Notes: a model not told the origin generated them from the letters alone. DNA of 5,486 nucleotides from Bacillota bacterium (GCA_009787135.1 WRGP01000103.1:1-5486), one strand, 5' to 3'. Positions 1 through 5,486 are shown, numbered from the stretch's first letter. Made by a program: numbers and translations.

Positions 1-11
1 GTTCGCTTGAA

Positions 12-1997
12 ATGATCGAAAGAGACCCATGGCTTGCGCCCTTTGAGGCGGAGATTCGATACCGCCTCGCCCGCCATGCGGCCATGCGCCGCAGGCTCTT
101 GCCCGACGGCGGTCGGCTTCGGGATTTTGCCAATGGCCATCTTCATTACGGCATCCATCTCACGCCGCAGGGGTGGGTGTTTCGGGAATGGGCGCCGCAT
201 GCCAAATCCCTGCACCTGATCGGCGATTTTAACGATTGGAACCGCGAGTCGCATCCCTTGCTCCGCAAAGATGAGGCCACATGGGAAATTTCCCTGCCAG
301 GCGTCAAGTCACTCTGCCACGGCCAGCATGTGCTGGTGGAGGTGGAAGGCGCGGATGGCGTGCGGCGCGATCGGATCCCGATATACATTCACCGCGTCGC
401 GCAAAGGCGGGACACCAAAAATTTTGTGGGCGAAATCTGGGCGCCTGACAAGCCGTTCGCGTGGACGGACGCGTCGTTTAGCCCTGTGCGCGCCAAGCCT
501 CCGCTGGTGTATGAGGCGCATATCGGCATGGCGAGCGAGGAAAGCCGGATCGGCACGTACGAGGAGTTTACGCGTGACATACTGCCCCGCATTCAAAAGA
601 GCGGCTATAACTGCGTCCAGCTCATGGGCATTATGGAGCACCCGTATTATGCTTCCTTTGGCTATCAGGTTACGAATTTTTTTGCGGCCAGCGCGTGGTA
701 TGGCACGCCAACGGATTTAAAAAACCTGATCAACACCGCGCACGAGATGGGTATCGCCGTGCTGCTGGATCTCATTCACGCCCATGCCAGCGCCAACTAT
801 GCCGAGGGTATCGCGGATTTTGATGGCACGGACAGCCAATTTTTCCATGCGGGCAGCAAGGGGTTTCACCCCGCCTGGGGCAGCCGCGTGTTTGATTATG
901 ATCGCCCGCAGGTGCTGCACTTTCTTTTGTCCAATATCAAATACTGGATGACGGAATTTCATTTTGACGGCTTCCGCTTTGACGGCGTAACCTCCATGCT
1001 CTATCAGGATCATGGGCTGGGCAAGGCGTTCGTCAGATACGACGATTATTTTGACGGAAACCTGGATATGGGCGCGGCCGTCTATTTGATGCTGGCTAAC
1101 GAGCTGACGCACAGCCTCAAGCACAACGCGCTGACCGTCGCGGAGGATGTCAGCGGCATGCCGGGCCTGTGCCTGCCAGTGCGCGAGGGCGGCTTTGGCT
1201 TTAGCTATCGCTTAGGCATGGGCGTGCCGGACTTTTGGATTCGTACGCTGGAAAAGCGCGATGAGGACTGGGATATGCACCAAATGTGGCATGAGCTCAC
1301 CACCCGCCGCCCCGGCGAGCCTGTCATTGGTTACAGCGAATGCCATGATCAGGCGATCGTGGGGGACAAGACACTCCTGTTCCGCCTGGCGGACGCGGCC
1401 ATGTATACCGACATGGAAAAGACGACCCATGGGCAGGTGATTGACCGCGCGATGGCGCTCATCAAAATGATCCGCCTGATTACCCTTACGCTCGCGGGGG
1501 AGGGGTATCTCAATTTCATGGGCAACGAGTTCGGCCATCCGGAATGGATTGATTTTCCGCGCGAGGGTAACGGCTGGAGCTATTATTACGCCAGACGCCA
1601 GTGGTCCCTGGGGGATAATAATTTGCTGAAATACGAGTGGATACGTGATTTTGACCGCGCGATGCTTAACCTCATCCGGGCCTGCGGCGTTCTGGAGGCG
1701 ACGGACCTGCAGAGCCTGTGGGTGGAGCCGGGGGCGAAGCTGCTCTGCTTCCGCAAGGCGGGGCTTATTTTCCTGTTCAACTTCCACCCAACGCTCTCGC
1801 AGTCGGCGTTTTATGTGCCGGTGCGCATGCGCAACCGCTATCAGGTCATTTTTTCCACGGACGAGCCGCGCTTTGGCGGAGAGAACCGGATCGACATGGA
1901 GTTTATTTATCAGACCGGGCAGGATCCAAAGCTTGGTGAAGGCTTTCAAATATACGTGCCATGCCGTACGGCCATGGTGCTCACGGCGAGAGGATAA
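12..1997 (+). CDS. glgB: 1,4-alpha-glucan branching enzyme, GH13_8 type
   Basis: This cytoplasmic enzyme cuts alpha-1,4 glucan chains and re-attaches the piece by an alpha-1,6 bond, making the branches of glycogen. An N-terminal CBM48-like beta-sandwich (about residues 45-130, with GWVFREWAP and GDFNDW) precedes the GH13 barrel (about 160-545) and a C-terminal beta domain. The four GH13 regions are visible: D253 to H258 (DLIHAH), nucleophile D324 in FRFDG, acid/base E378 in VAEDV, and H445-D446 in YSECHDQ. The segment FMGNEFGHPEW (502-512) and the RRQWSL that follows are typical of the GH13_8 (eukaryotic-like) branching enzymes also found in bacteria. The 661-residue length fits that group. 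The ATG at 12 matches the usual N-terminal DPWL region, but no Shine-Dalgarno is visible in the 11 preceding bases and the frame is open to the window edge. A TGA in another frame at 8-10 might end an upstream gene. Odd: Cys444 sits where the family usually has Ser. Confidence 0.92.
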   Translation: MIERDPWLAPFEAEIRYRLARHAAMRRRLLPDGGRLRDFANGHLHYGIHLTPQGWVFREWAPHAKSLHLIGDFNDWNRESHPLLRKDEATWEISLPGVKSLCHGQHVLVEVEGADGVRRDRIPIYIHRVAQRRDTKNFVGEIWAPDKPFAWTDASFSPVRAKPPLVYEAHIGMASEESRIGTYEEFTRDILPRIQKSGYNCVQLMGIMEHPYYASFGYQVTNFFAASAWYGTPTDLKNLINTAHEMGIAVLLDLIHAHASANYAEGIADFDGTDSQFFHAGSKGFHPAWGSRVFDYDRPQVLHFLLSNIKYWMTEFHFDGFRFDGVTSMLYQDHGLGKAFVRYDDYFDGNLDMGAAVYLMLANELTHSLKHNALTVAEDVSGMPGLCLPVREGGFGFSYRLGMGVPDFWIRTLEKRDEDWDMHQMWHELTTRRPGEPVIGYSECHDQAIVGDKTLLFRLADAAMYTDMEKTTHGQVIDRAMALIKMIRLITLTLAGEGYLNFMGNEFGHPEWIDFPREGNGWSYYYARRQWSLGDNNLLKYEWIRDFDRAMLNLIRACGVLEATDLQSLWVEPGAKLLCFRKAGLIFLFNFHPTLSQSAFYVPVRMRNRYQVIFSTDEPRFGGENRIDMEFIYQTGQDPKLGEGFQIYVPCRTAMVLTARG

Positions 1998-1998
1998 T

Positions 1999-2004
1999 GG
2001 AGGA
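1999..2004 (+). promoter_or_regulatory. Ribosome binding site for the MBL lipoprotein gene
   Basis: GGAGGA begins just after the glgB stop codon. It lies 13 bases before the ATG at 2018 and 16 before the ATG at 2021, longer than the usual 5-9. No better-placed start exists: an in-frame TAG at 2009-2011 rules out anything further upstream. The site supports translation of the second gene from a shared transcript. Confidence 0.55.
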
Positions 2005-2017
2005 ACCGTAGGGTTGT

Positions 2018-2830
2018 ATGATGAGAAGGCATAAACGCGCGCTCTATGCCCTGCTCCTTCCGCCGCTGCTGGCGCTTACCGGCTGCGGCCGGCCGGCGCG
2101 GGGCGCTGAGGTTGCGGTTCTTGATATTGGCAAGGCGGACGCGATCATCATCACCAGCGGGAACCACGCCGTGCTTATCGACGCGGGGGAGGAAGACGAC
2201 GGCGAAAAAATACTGGCGTATTTGAAAGAGAAGAAGATAAAGGCCCTGGACGCGATGATCATTACCCATTTTGACAAGGATCACGTGGGCGGCGCCGACT
2301 GGGTGCTGTTCGGCGTCCCCGTAGGTACGGTGTATGACGCTAACTACGAATCCGCCAGCAAGCAGTATAAGCAGTTTATAAGCGCTATCCAGGCGGCTGA
2401 CGTGCCGCGCGTCCGCGTTGTCAGGGAGATGACCCTATCCTTTGGGAATCTGGCGCTCACGCTGATGCCTACGGCACTGGTGTCGGAAGACGAAAACGAC
2501 TTGTCGCTCGTGGTGTCTATGTCGGATGGCCGCCATACTTTTCTCTTTATGGCCGACGCCACGGAGCCGCGCATCGCGGAACTGCTCTCGGGCGGGATTT
2601 TGCCGCATGATTTTGTAAAGATGCCGCACCATGGGCGGTATGAGAAAAACTTGCCGGCTTTTCTGGATGCCGTGCGGCCTCGTGTTGCCGCCATCACCGA
2701 CGGGAAAGAAAAGACCGCGGATGACGAGACGCTAAAGGCGCTTGCCAGCAGGGGAGTGGAAACATACGCTACCAGGAACGGGCGTATTCTTTTGAACAGC
2801 GACCGGAAGGGGCTTCACGCTCGGCAATAG
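2018..2830 (+). CDS. ComEC/Rec2-like metallo-beta-lactamase-fold lipoprotein
   Basis: This is a 270-residue hydrolase-fold protein predicted to be anchored outside the membrane. A basic N-terminus and hydrophobic stretch end in the lipobox LTGC (residues 20-23), so Cys23 should be lipidated. The rest resembles the stand-alone form of the MBL domain at the end of the DNA-uptake channel ComEC: VLDIGKADAIII (34-45), LIDAG (53-57), the metal motif THFDKDHVGG (83-92; H84, D86, D88, H89), FLFMADA (175-181; D180), and KMPHHG (201-206). The C-terminal part (about 219-262) follows the family ending, PRVAAITDG then NGRILLNSD. The channel domains of ComEC are absent, so it is not a DNA transporter. Its substrate is unknown; nuclease or phosphodiesterase activity is a guess from the family. 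Two motifs deviate from the common form: GKADAI instead of GQGDAI, and MAD instead of TGD. The gene starts 20 bases after glgB and is probably co-transcribed. ATG 2021 is an equally possible start. Confidence 0.85.
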   Translation: MMRRHKRALYALLLPPLLALTGCGRPARGAEVAVLDIGKADAIIITSGNHAVLIDAGEEDDGEKILAYLKEKKIKALDAMIITHFDKDHVGGADWVLFGVPVGTVYDANYESASKQYKQFISAIQAADVPRVRVVREMTLSFGNLALTLMPTALVSEDENDLSLVVSMSDGRHTFLFMADATEPRIAELLSGGILPHDFVKMPHHGRYEKNLPAFLDAVRPRVAAITDGKEKTADDETLKALASRGVETYATRNGRILLNSDRKGLHARQ

Positions 2831-2839
2831 ATTCATTAT

Positions 2840-4258
2840 TCATACCTTGATTTCGACCCATTTTCCCCCGTGAAAGCGGCGGTAGACGCAAACGAGGCGG
2901 ACGGACATATCGATGATGCTCGCGCCCCAGGCGCCCATGAGCCCCAGGCCAAGGAAATGGATGCTCGCAAAGGCAAGCGTCGGCCGAATGACGGTGACGC
3001 ACAAGAGCATCACCGCGGCCACAAAGCGCGTGTCGCCTGCGCCGCGCAGCGCGCCCGAGATGACGACGGAGCTCATCTGCAGGGGCTGAAACGCCGCGAC
3101 CATAAACATGAGCTGGGTGGCCATCGCCAGAACGACCGCGTCGTCCGTAAAAAGGGAGATAAATGGGTGGCGCAGCAGCACGATGACGGACGCCAGGAAC
3201 AGCGCGGCCAGCATTGCCATGCGTTGAGATATTTTGCCATAGATCATGGCGAGGTCAGGGCGGTTTTTGCCGAGCATTTGCCCAACGAGCGAGGTGCCCG
3301 CCACGCCTATGCCGTCCCCGAAATTAAAGGAGATGTTGAGGAACTGCACGCAAATTTGATGCGCGGCAAAAGCCATGGTGCCAAGATCCGCCACAAGGCG
3401 CGCATAGGCAAAAAAGCCAATGCGCAGCGCGATCTGCTCAAATACCGCGTTGCCGCCAACTTTGACGATGGCGGATAGGCTGTCTTTTTTCAGCCGCCAG
3501 TCGCTGTGCCGAAGGTTTACATGCAGGAAGCGGCCAACGCTCCCTTTGGAAAGGATGGAGTAGACGCTCAGGAAGAACCCCATGACAAAGCCAATTACCG
3601 TGGCGATGGCCGCGCCGGCGACCCCCAGGCGCGGAAAGCCAAGGTTACCGTTGATGAGCAGCCAGTTTAGCATGATGTTGACGGCGTTCGACACAATGTT
3701 CACATATAGCGCGATGCGCGTATTGCCCACGCCGCGCTGCGCCGCGTTGACGCAAAGCATCAGCCCGTTGAGCGGCAGTATGGCGTTAACGATCAGGAAG
3801 TACGTGCGGGCAAGCTCGATGGTGTCGTCTTGCGCGCCGGCCAGGCGCATCAAGGGCTTTGCCAGCGGAAGGCAGATGGCCATGACAACGATGGATAGCA
3901 GGACGATGATCACCAGGGCGTTTCGAAGGGCTTCGTTCGCTTTGTCCTGCCGTCCTTCGCCCTTGCGGCGCGCGATCACGGCTGTTACGCCGATGTTGAG
4001 AGCAAAAAAAATGGACAGCACCAGCATGCGCGGCTGGCCAGTCAGCCCAACGGCGGCAAGGGCCTCGGGCCCTAAGCCGCCGACCATCATGGTATCGACA
4101 GAACCGACAAGGGAGACGAGCACCATCTCCATCACGGAAGGCAGGGCGATGCGCATGACGTCCCGGTACGCGTCCTTTGAGGCGGGGATATCGCCGATAC
4201 GCTGACTTTGAGGGAGCATCTTTTCTACGGAAAACAGGCCGCAAAGCATACCGATCAA
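2840..4258 (-). CDS. MATE family efflux transporter
   Basis: This integral membrane antiporter exports drugs or other organic cations in exchange for Na+ or H+. The family has 12 transmembrane helices in two homologous halves, and this protein shows the matching hydrophobic segments. Numbered from the TTG start (472 residues), the first-helix signature runs from about 36 to 76 (LPSVMEMVLVSL, then VDTMMVGGLG and AAVGLTGQP). The second half has RGAGDTR (405-411) and a last-helix region ending in RRFHGGKW. The frame stays open upstream to an ATG at 4426, but that extension is arginine-rich, unlike the family, and lies upstream of a clear promoter at 4287-4315. TTG 4258-4256 lies 8 bases after AGGGAGG and is preferred. 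ATG 4249 (469 residues) and ATG 4219 (459 residues, nearest the family norm) are alternatives. The substrate cannot be told from sequence. The gene converges on the MBL gene with 9 bases between stops. Confidence 0.93.
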   Translation of the reverse strand: MIGMLCGLFSVEKMLPQSQRIGDIPASKDAYRDVMRIALPSVMEMVLVSLVGSVDTMMVGGLGPEALAAVGLTGQPRMLVLSIFFALNIGVTAVIARRKGEGRQDKANEALRNALVIIVLLSIVVMAICLPLAKPLMRLAGAQDDTIELARTYFLIVNAILPLNGLMLCVNAAQRGVGNTRIALYVNIVSNAVNIMLNWLLINGNLGFPRLGVAGAAIATVIGFVMGFFLSVYSILSKGSVGRFLHVNLRHSDWRLKKDSLSAIVKVGGNAVFEQIALRIGFFAYARLVADLGTMAFAAHQICVQFLNISFNFGDGIGVAGTSLVGQMLGKNRPDLAMIYGKISQRMAMLAALFLASVIVLLRHPFISLFTDDAVVLAMATQLMFMVAAFQPLQMSSVVISGALRGAGDTRFVAAVMLLCVTVIRPTLAFASIHFLGLGLMGAWGASIIDMSVRLVCVYRRFHGGKWVEIKV

Positions 4259-4266
4259 GAGCAAAA

Positions 4267-4274
4267 CCTCCCTT
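4267..4274 (-). promoter_or_regulatory. Ribosome binding site deciding the MATE start
   Basis: On the minus strand this reads AAGGGAGG, the strongest Shine-Dalgarno near this gene. It is 8 bases from TTG 4258-4256 but 17 bases from ATG 4249-4247, which favours the TTG codon. It lies a few bases downstream of the predicted transcription start. Confidence 0.7.
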
Positions 4275-4286
4275 ACGCGTGAGCAC

Positions 4287-4315
4287 AGTATACATACTCC
4301 GGCACGAGAATGCAA
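4287..4315 (-). promoter_or_regulatory. Sigma-A-type promoter of the MATE gene
   Basis: Read on the minus strand, -35 TTGCAT (4315-4310) and -10 TATACT (4292-4287) are separated by exactly 17 bases, each close to consensus. Transcription would begin near 4280, giving a leader of about 20 bases that contains only the Shine-Dalgarno. This short leader leaves no room for an upstream regulatory RNA. Confidence 0.75.
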
Positions 4316-4375
4316 CCTTTTGGGTTTCCCGCGAAGAAACCGTTTACAAGGCTGGCGCCCGCATTCGCGCCAAAC

Positions 4376-4392
4376 GCCGCCGGCGCGGCGGC
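4376..4392. repeat. GC-rich inverted repeat (hairpin)
   Basis: Perfect 6-bp arms GCCGCC and GGCGGC enclose a 5-base loop (GGCGC). Only three T residues follow closely on the plus strand and there is no T-run on the minus strand, so it is a poor candidate for an intrinsic terminator. In a GC-rich region such a dyad may also occur by chance. Confidence 0.4.
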
Positions 4393-4396
4393 CTTT

Positions 4397-4420
4397 CCGC
4401 GCACGAGCATGCTTGCGCGG
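4397..4420. repeat. 24-base near-palindrome, possible operator
   Basis: Outer arms CCGCGCA and TGCGCGG pair over 7 bp. Between them lies the 8-base palindrome AGCATGCT, offset by two extra bases (CG) on the left. The near-perfect symmetry and position between two divergent promoters would suit a dimeric regulator. It is, however, about 80 bases upstream of the MATE -35 and about 165 bases upstream of the right-hand -35, so its role is unknown. Confidence 0.4.
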
Positions 4421-4584
4421 TTTCATGCGTTTGCGGATTTAAGCCGCCTTACTCTCTCCCCCTCTGTTTTTTCGCCATAACGGCTTGGAATCATTGTGCG
4501 AAGCTTTGTTCCGTAAAAACCAGGGAACGCCGCGCAGATAGATAAAAGTGTCAAAAAAGGGCATGGGAAATTATACAAAAAGGA

Positions 4585-4614
4585 TTTACATTGTACACGG
4601 CGCTATGCTATACT
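4585..4614 (+). promoter_or_regulatory. Extended -10 promoter of the solute-binding protein gene
   Basis: The -35 TTTACA (4585-4590) and -10 TATACT (4609-4614) are 18 bases apart. TGC directly before the -10 makes an extended -10 element. Transcription should begin near 4621, giving a leader of about 127 bases, unusually long compared with that of the MATE gene. A small dyad, TACA-T-TGTA (4587-4595), overlaps the -35 and could be an operator half-structure, though this is weak. Confidence 0.7.
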
Positions 4615-4625
4615 GCAAATAGTTG

Positions 4626-4716
4626 GAATGGAGTGAAGCCGGCAGTATCGGCGCCAAACAAAAAACGTTTGAGAGTACGGAGCGTTTTCTGTTTTCAGCA
4701 CCCCAAATCTCCATTC
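4626..4716 (+). ncRNA. Candidate structured leader RNA (three-way junction)
   Basis: The leader of the solute-binding protein gene can fold as a three-way junction. P1 pairs GAATGGAG (4626-4633) with CTCCATTC (4709-4716), 8 perfect pairs. P2 is GCCG (4638-4641) with CGGC (4649-4652) around a 7-base loop. P3 pairs 4656-4667 with 4683-4694, 11 of 12 positions with one A-C mismatch (4661/4689), extendable by U-G, U-A and U-G pairs to a 9-base loop at 4671-4679. Joining strands are UGAA, GCC and a 14-base segment (4695-4708). No T-run follows, so a transcription terminator is unlikely. I compared it by memory with TPP, purine, cobalamin, SAM, lysine, c-di-GMP, THF, ZTP and guanidine consensus cores and found no match. 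The structure was found by eye, and an A/T-rich P3 could arise by chance. Confidence 0.4.
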
Positions 4717-4734
4717 GCATAATGTGAAAATAGT

Positions 4735-4740
4735 AGGAGG
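4735..4740 (+). promoter_or_regulatory. Ribosome binding site of the solute-binding protein gene
   Basis: A consensus AGGAGG ends 7 bases before ATG 4748-4750, fixing the start. Part of it (GGAGG) can pair with TCTCC at 4708-4712, the 3' strand of leader helix P1, which would hide the site from ribosomes. Confidence 0.85.
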
Positions 4741-4747
4741 GAAAAGA

Positions 4748-5486
4748 ATGAAATTCCGTACTTGGTTAGCCCTGCTTCTGACCGTTTGCCTGATGCTGCC
4801 CGTTGGCCTTGCCGCCGCGGAATCGGTCACCGAGCTGCCCCGAAACGAGACGCTGTATATCAACGGCCTGCAGTGGGGTTCGATCAACGGCTGGAACGCG
4901 GTCGCCAACAACGACATGAACAACCCGTTGGTCATCGGCCAGGGAACCGCCTTTACCGGCGGCGCGCGTGTGACGATGTTCGAGACCTTGTATATGTACA
5001 ACATGCTCGACGGTTCGCTCGTTCCGCTGCTCGCCGACGGCCCTTATGAGTGGAACGACGATTTGACCGAAATGACGGTCAAGATCAAGCCCGCGGCGAA
5101 GTGGAGCGACGGTACGCCCGTCACCGCCGAGGACGTGGCCTATACCTTCAAGACCAACGTTACGTACGCGAGCAACGTCGGCACGGGCTTTGGGCCTTAT
5201 GTCGCCAGCGTCGAGGCGGTCGATCCGGCGACCGTGCTCATCAAGGCGGCGCTGACCGAGGACGGCAAGCCTGTCAACCCGCTGTATGTCGTCTCGTTCA
5301 TTGAGGCCAGCTATGTGCTGCAAAAGGCGTGGCTTGAGACGCTGGAAGAGCGCAACGGCTATGACGCTGTCGCGATCATGCGGGATCCGGCTGACGATAT
5401 CGTATCGTCCGGCCCATACGGCAAGCTTTTCGCGGATGACACCAAGACCGTTATCGTCCGTGACGATAGCTACTGGGGCCAGGACG
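4748..5486 (+). CDS. ABC transporter solute-binding protein, family 5 (3' end outside window)
   Basis: This is the N-terminal 246 codons of an extracytoplasmic binding protein that would deliver a peptide, oligosaccharide or similar ligand to an ABC importer. The frame has no stop before the window edge; full family members are usually above 500 residues. A signal peptide covers residues 1-24 (basic start, hydrophobic core, cleavage probably after AAA before E25). Cys14 is not in a lipobox, because Val13 precedes it. Family 5 landmarks follow: FETLYMYN (78-85), VPLLA (92-96), KIKPAAKWSDGTP (112-124) with AEDVAYTF (127-134), then SGPYGKL (221-227) and DDSYWG (239-244). The opening LYINGLQWG (36-44) recalls the subgroup often found with glycosidases, so a sugar ligand is possible but not shown. 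All 14 Asn codons are AAC, suggesting high expression. A long structured leader precedes it; permease and ATPase genes are expected downstream. Confidence 0.9.
   Translation, partial: MKFRTWLALLLTVCLMLPVGLAAAESVTELPRNETLYINGLQWGSINGWNAVANNDMNNPLVIGQGTAFTGGARVTMFETLYMYNMLDGSLVPLLADGPYEWNDDLTEMTVKIKPAAKWSDGTPVTAEDVAYTFKTNVTYASNVGTGFGPYVASVEAVDPATVLIKAALTEDGKPVNPLYVVSFIEASYVLQKAWLETLEERNGYDAVAIMRDPADDIVSSGPYGKLFADDTKTVIVRDDSYWGQD

Larger units (their letters stand above)
4316..4584. other. Divergent intergenic region without a recognisable gene
   Basis: This stretch lies between the two divergent promoters. I see no ORF with plausible coding character: the frames that cross it give arginine-rich translations without a domain. 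Its first half is very GC-rich and holds two dyads (4376-4392 and 4397-4420). The second half becomes A-rich toward the right promoter, including two AAAAAGG copies at 4554-4560 and 4577-4583 that might act like an UP element. Confidence 0.6.

Noticed and set aside
1212..1949. Minus-strand open frame of 245 codons inside glgB
   Set aside because: It lies wholly opposite a complete catalytic gene and has no domain, promoter or ribosome binding site that I can see.
2870..3478. Plus-strand open frame of 202 codons opposite the MATE gene
   Set aside because: Its product is dominated by charged and His/Arg-rich runs with no domain, and it is the shadow of a well-supported membrane protein gene.
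3582..4205. Plus-strand open frame of 207 codons opposite the MATE gene
   Set aside because: It is Thr/Arg/Met/Ser-rich with no recognisable fold and no Shine-Dalgarno; it mirrors the codon pattern of the opposite strand.
4376..4396. GC-rich hairpin as an intrinsic terminator
   Set aside because: Only three T residues follow on the plus strand, and no gene on either strand ends just before it.
4259..4426. N-terminal extension of the MATE reading frame to ATG 4426
   Set aside because: It is arginine-rich, lacks family similarity, and the promoter and Shine-Dalgarno at 4267-4315 lie inside it.
4548..4576. Second plus-strand promoter, GTGTCA-17-TTATAC
   Set aside because: The -35 matches only 4 of 6 bases, and the promoter at 4585-4614 with an extended -10 is far stronger.
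4585..4620. Catabolite-control (cre) site near the solute-binding protein promoter
   Set aside because: The closest stretch, starting at 4592, misses several fixed positions of the cre consensus.
4628..4727. Tiny leader frames ATG-GAG-TGA (4628-4636) and ATG-TGA (4722-4727)
   Set aside because: Neither has a Shine-Dalgarno of its own, and two-codon or one-codon frames are expected by chance.
4766..5323. Minus-strand open frame of 185 codons opposite the binding protein gene
   Set aside because: Rich in Arg, Asp and Gly with no domain; explained by codon bias of the gene on the plus strand.

Overview
The window is a moderately GC-rich stretch of bacterial DNA carrying four protein genes. The organism is probably an anaerobic Bacillota (Clostridia-like) or a relative. 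This is inferred from the strong purine-rich Shine-Dalgarno (SD) sequences, sigma-A-type promoters, a Clostridia-style MATE transporter, an extracellular lipoprotein, and a peptide/sugar family 5 solute-binding protein. No rRNA, tRNA, CRISPR array or mobile element is visible, so the taxonomy cannot be fixed from this window.

Layout. Bases 12-1997 (+) encode a glycogen branching enzyme of the GH13_8 type with a complete catalytic set. It is followed after 20 bases by a gene on the same strand (2018-2830) for a lipid-anchored metallo-beta-lactamase-fold protein resembling the C-terminal domain of ComEC; the two are probably co-transcribed. Converging on this pair, with only 9 bases between the stop codons, is a MATE-family multidrug/cation antiporter on the minus strand (2840-about 4258). 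It has its own clear promoter (TTGCAT, 17 bases, TATACT) and probably a TTG start. A divergent intergenic region of about 490 bases (4259-4747) follows, with two GC-rich dyads in its middle. The last gene (4748 to beyond the window, +) is the N-terminal part of a family 5 ABC-transporter solute-binding protein, perhaps for oligosaccharides rather than peptides.

The most interesting element is the roughly 127-base 5' leader of the solute-binding protein gene. Downstream of an extended -10 promoter, bases 4626-4716 can fold into a three-way junction: an 8-bp closing helix, a 4-bp GCCG/CGGC hairpin and a long 12-position arm. The 3' strand of the closing helix is also complementary to the SD and to the start-codon region. 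This is the arrangement expected of a translational switch. I do not recognise it as a known riboswitch class. The proposal rests on inspection only and needs covariation evidence.

Functionally, the branching enzyme builds storage glucan, and the solute-binding protein would feed a binding-protein-dependent importer encoded beyond the right edge. No pathway links all four genes, so this looks like a set of adjacent chromosomal units rather than one system.
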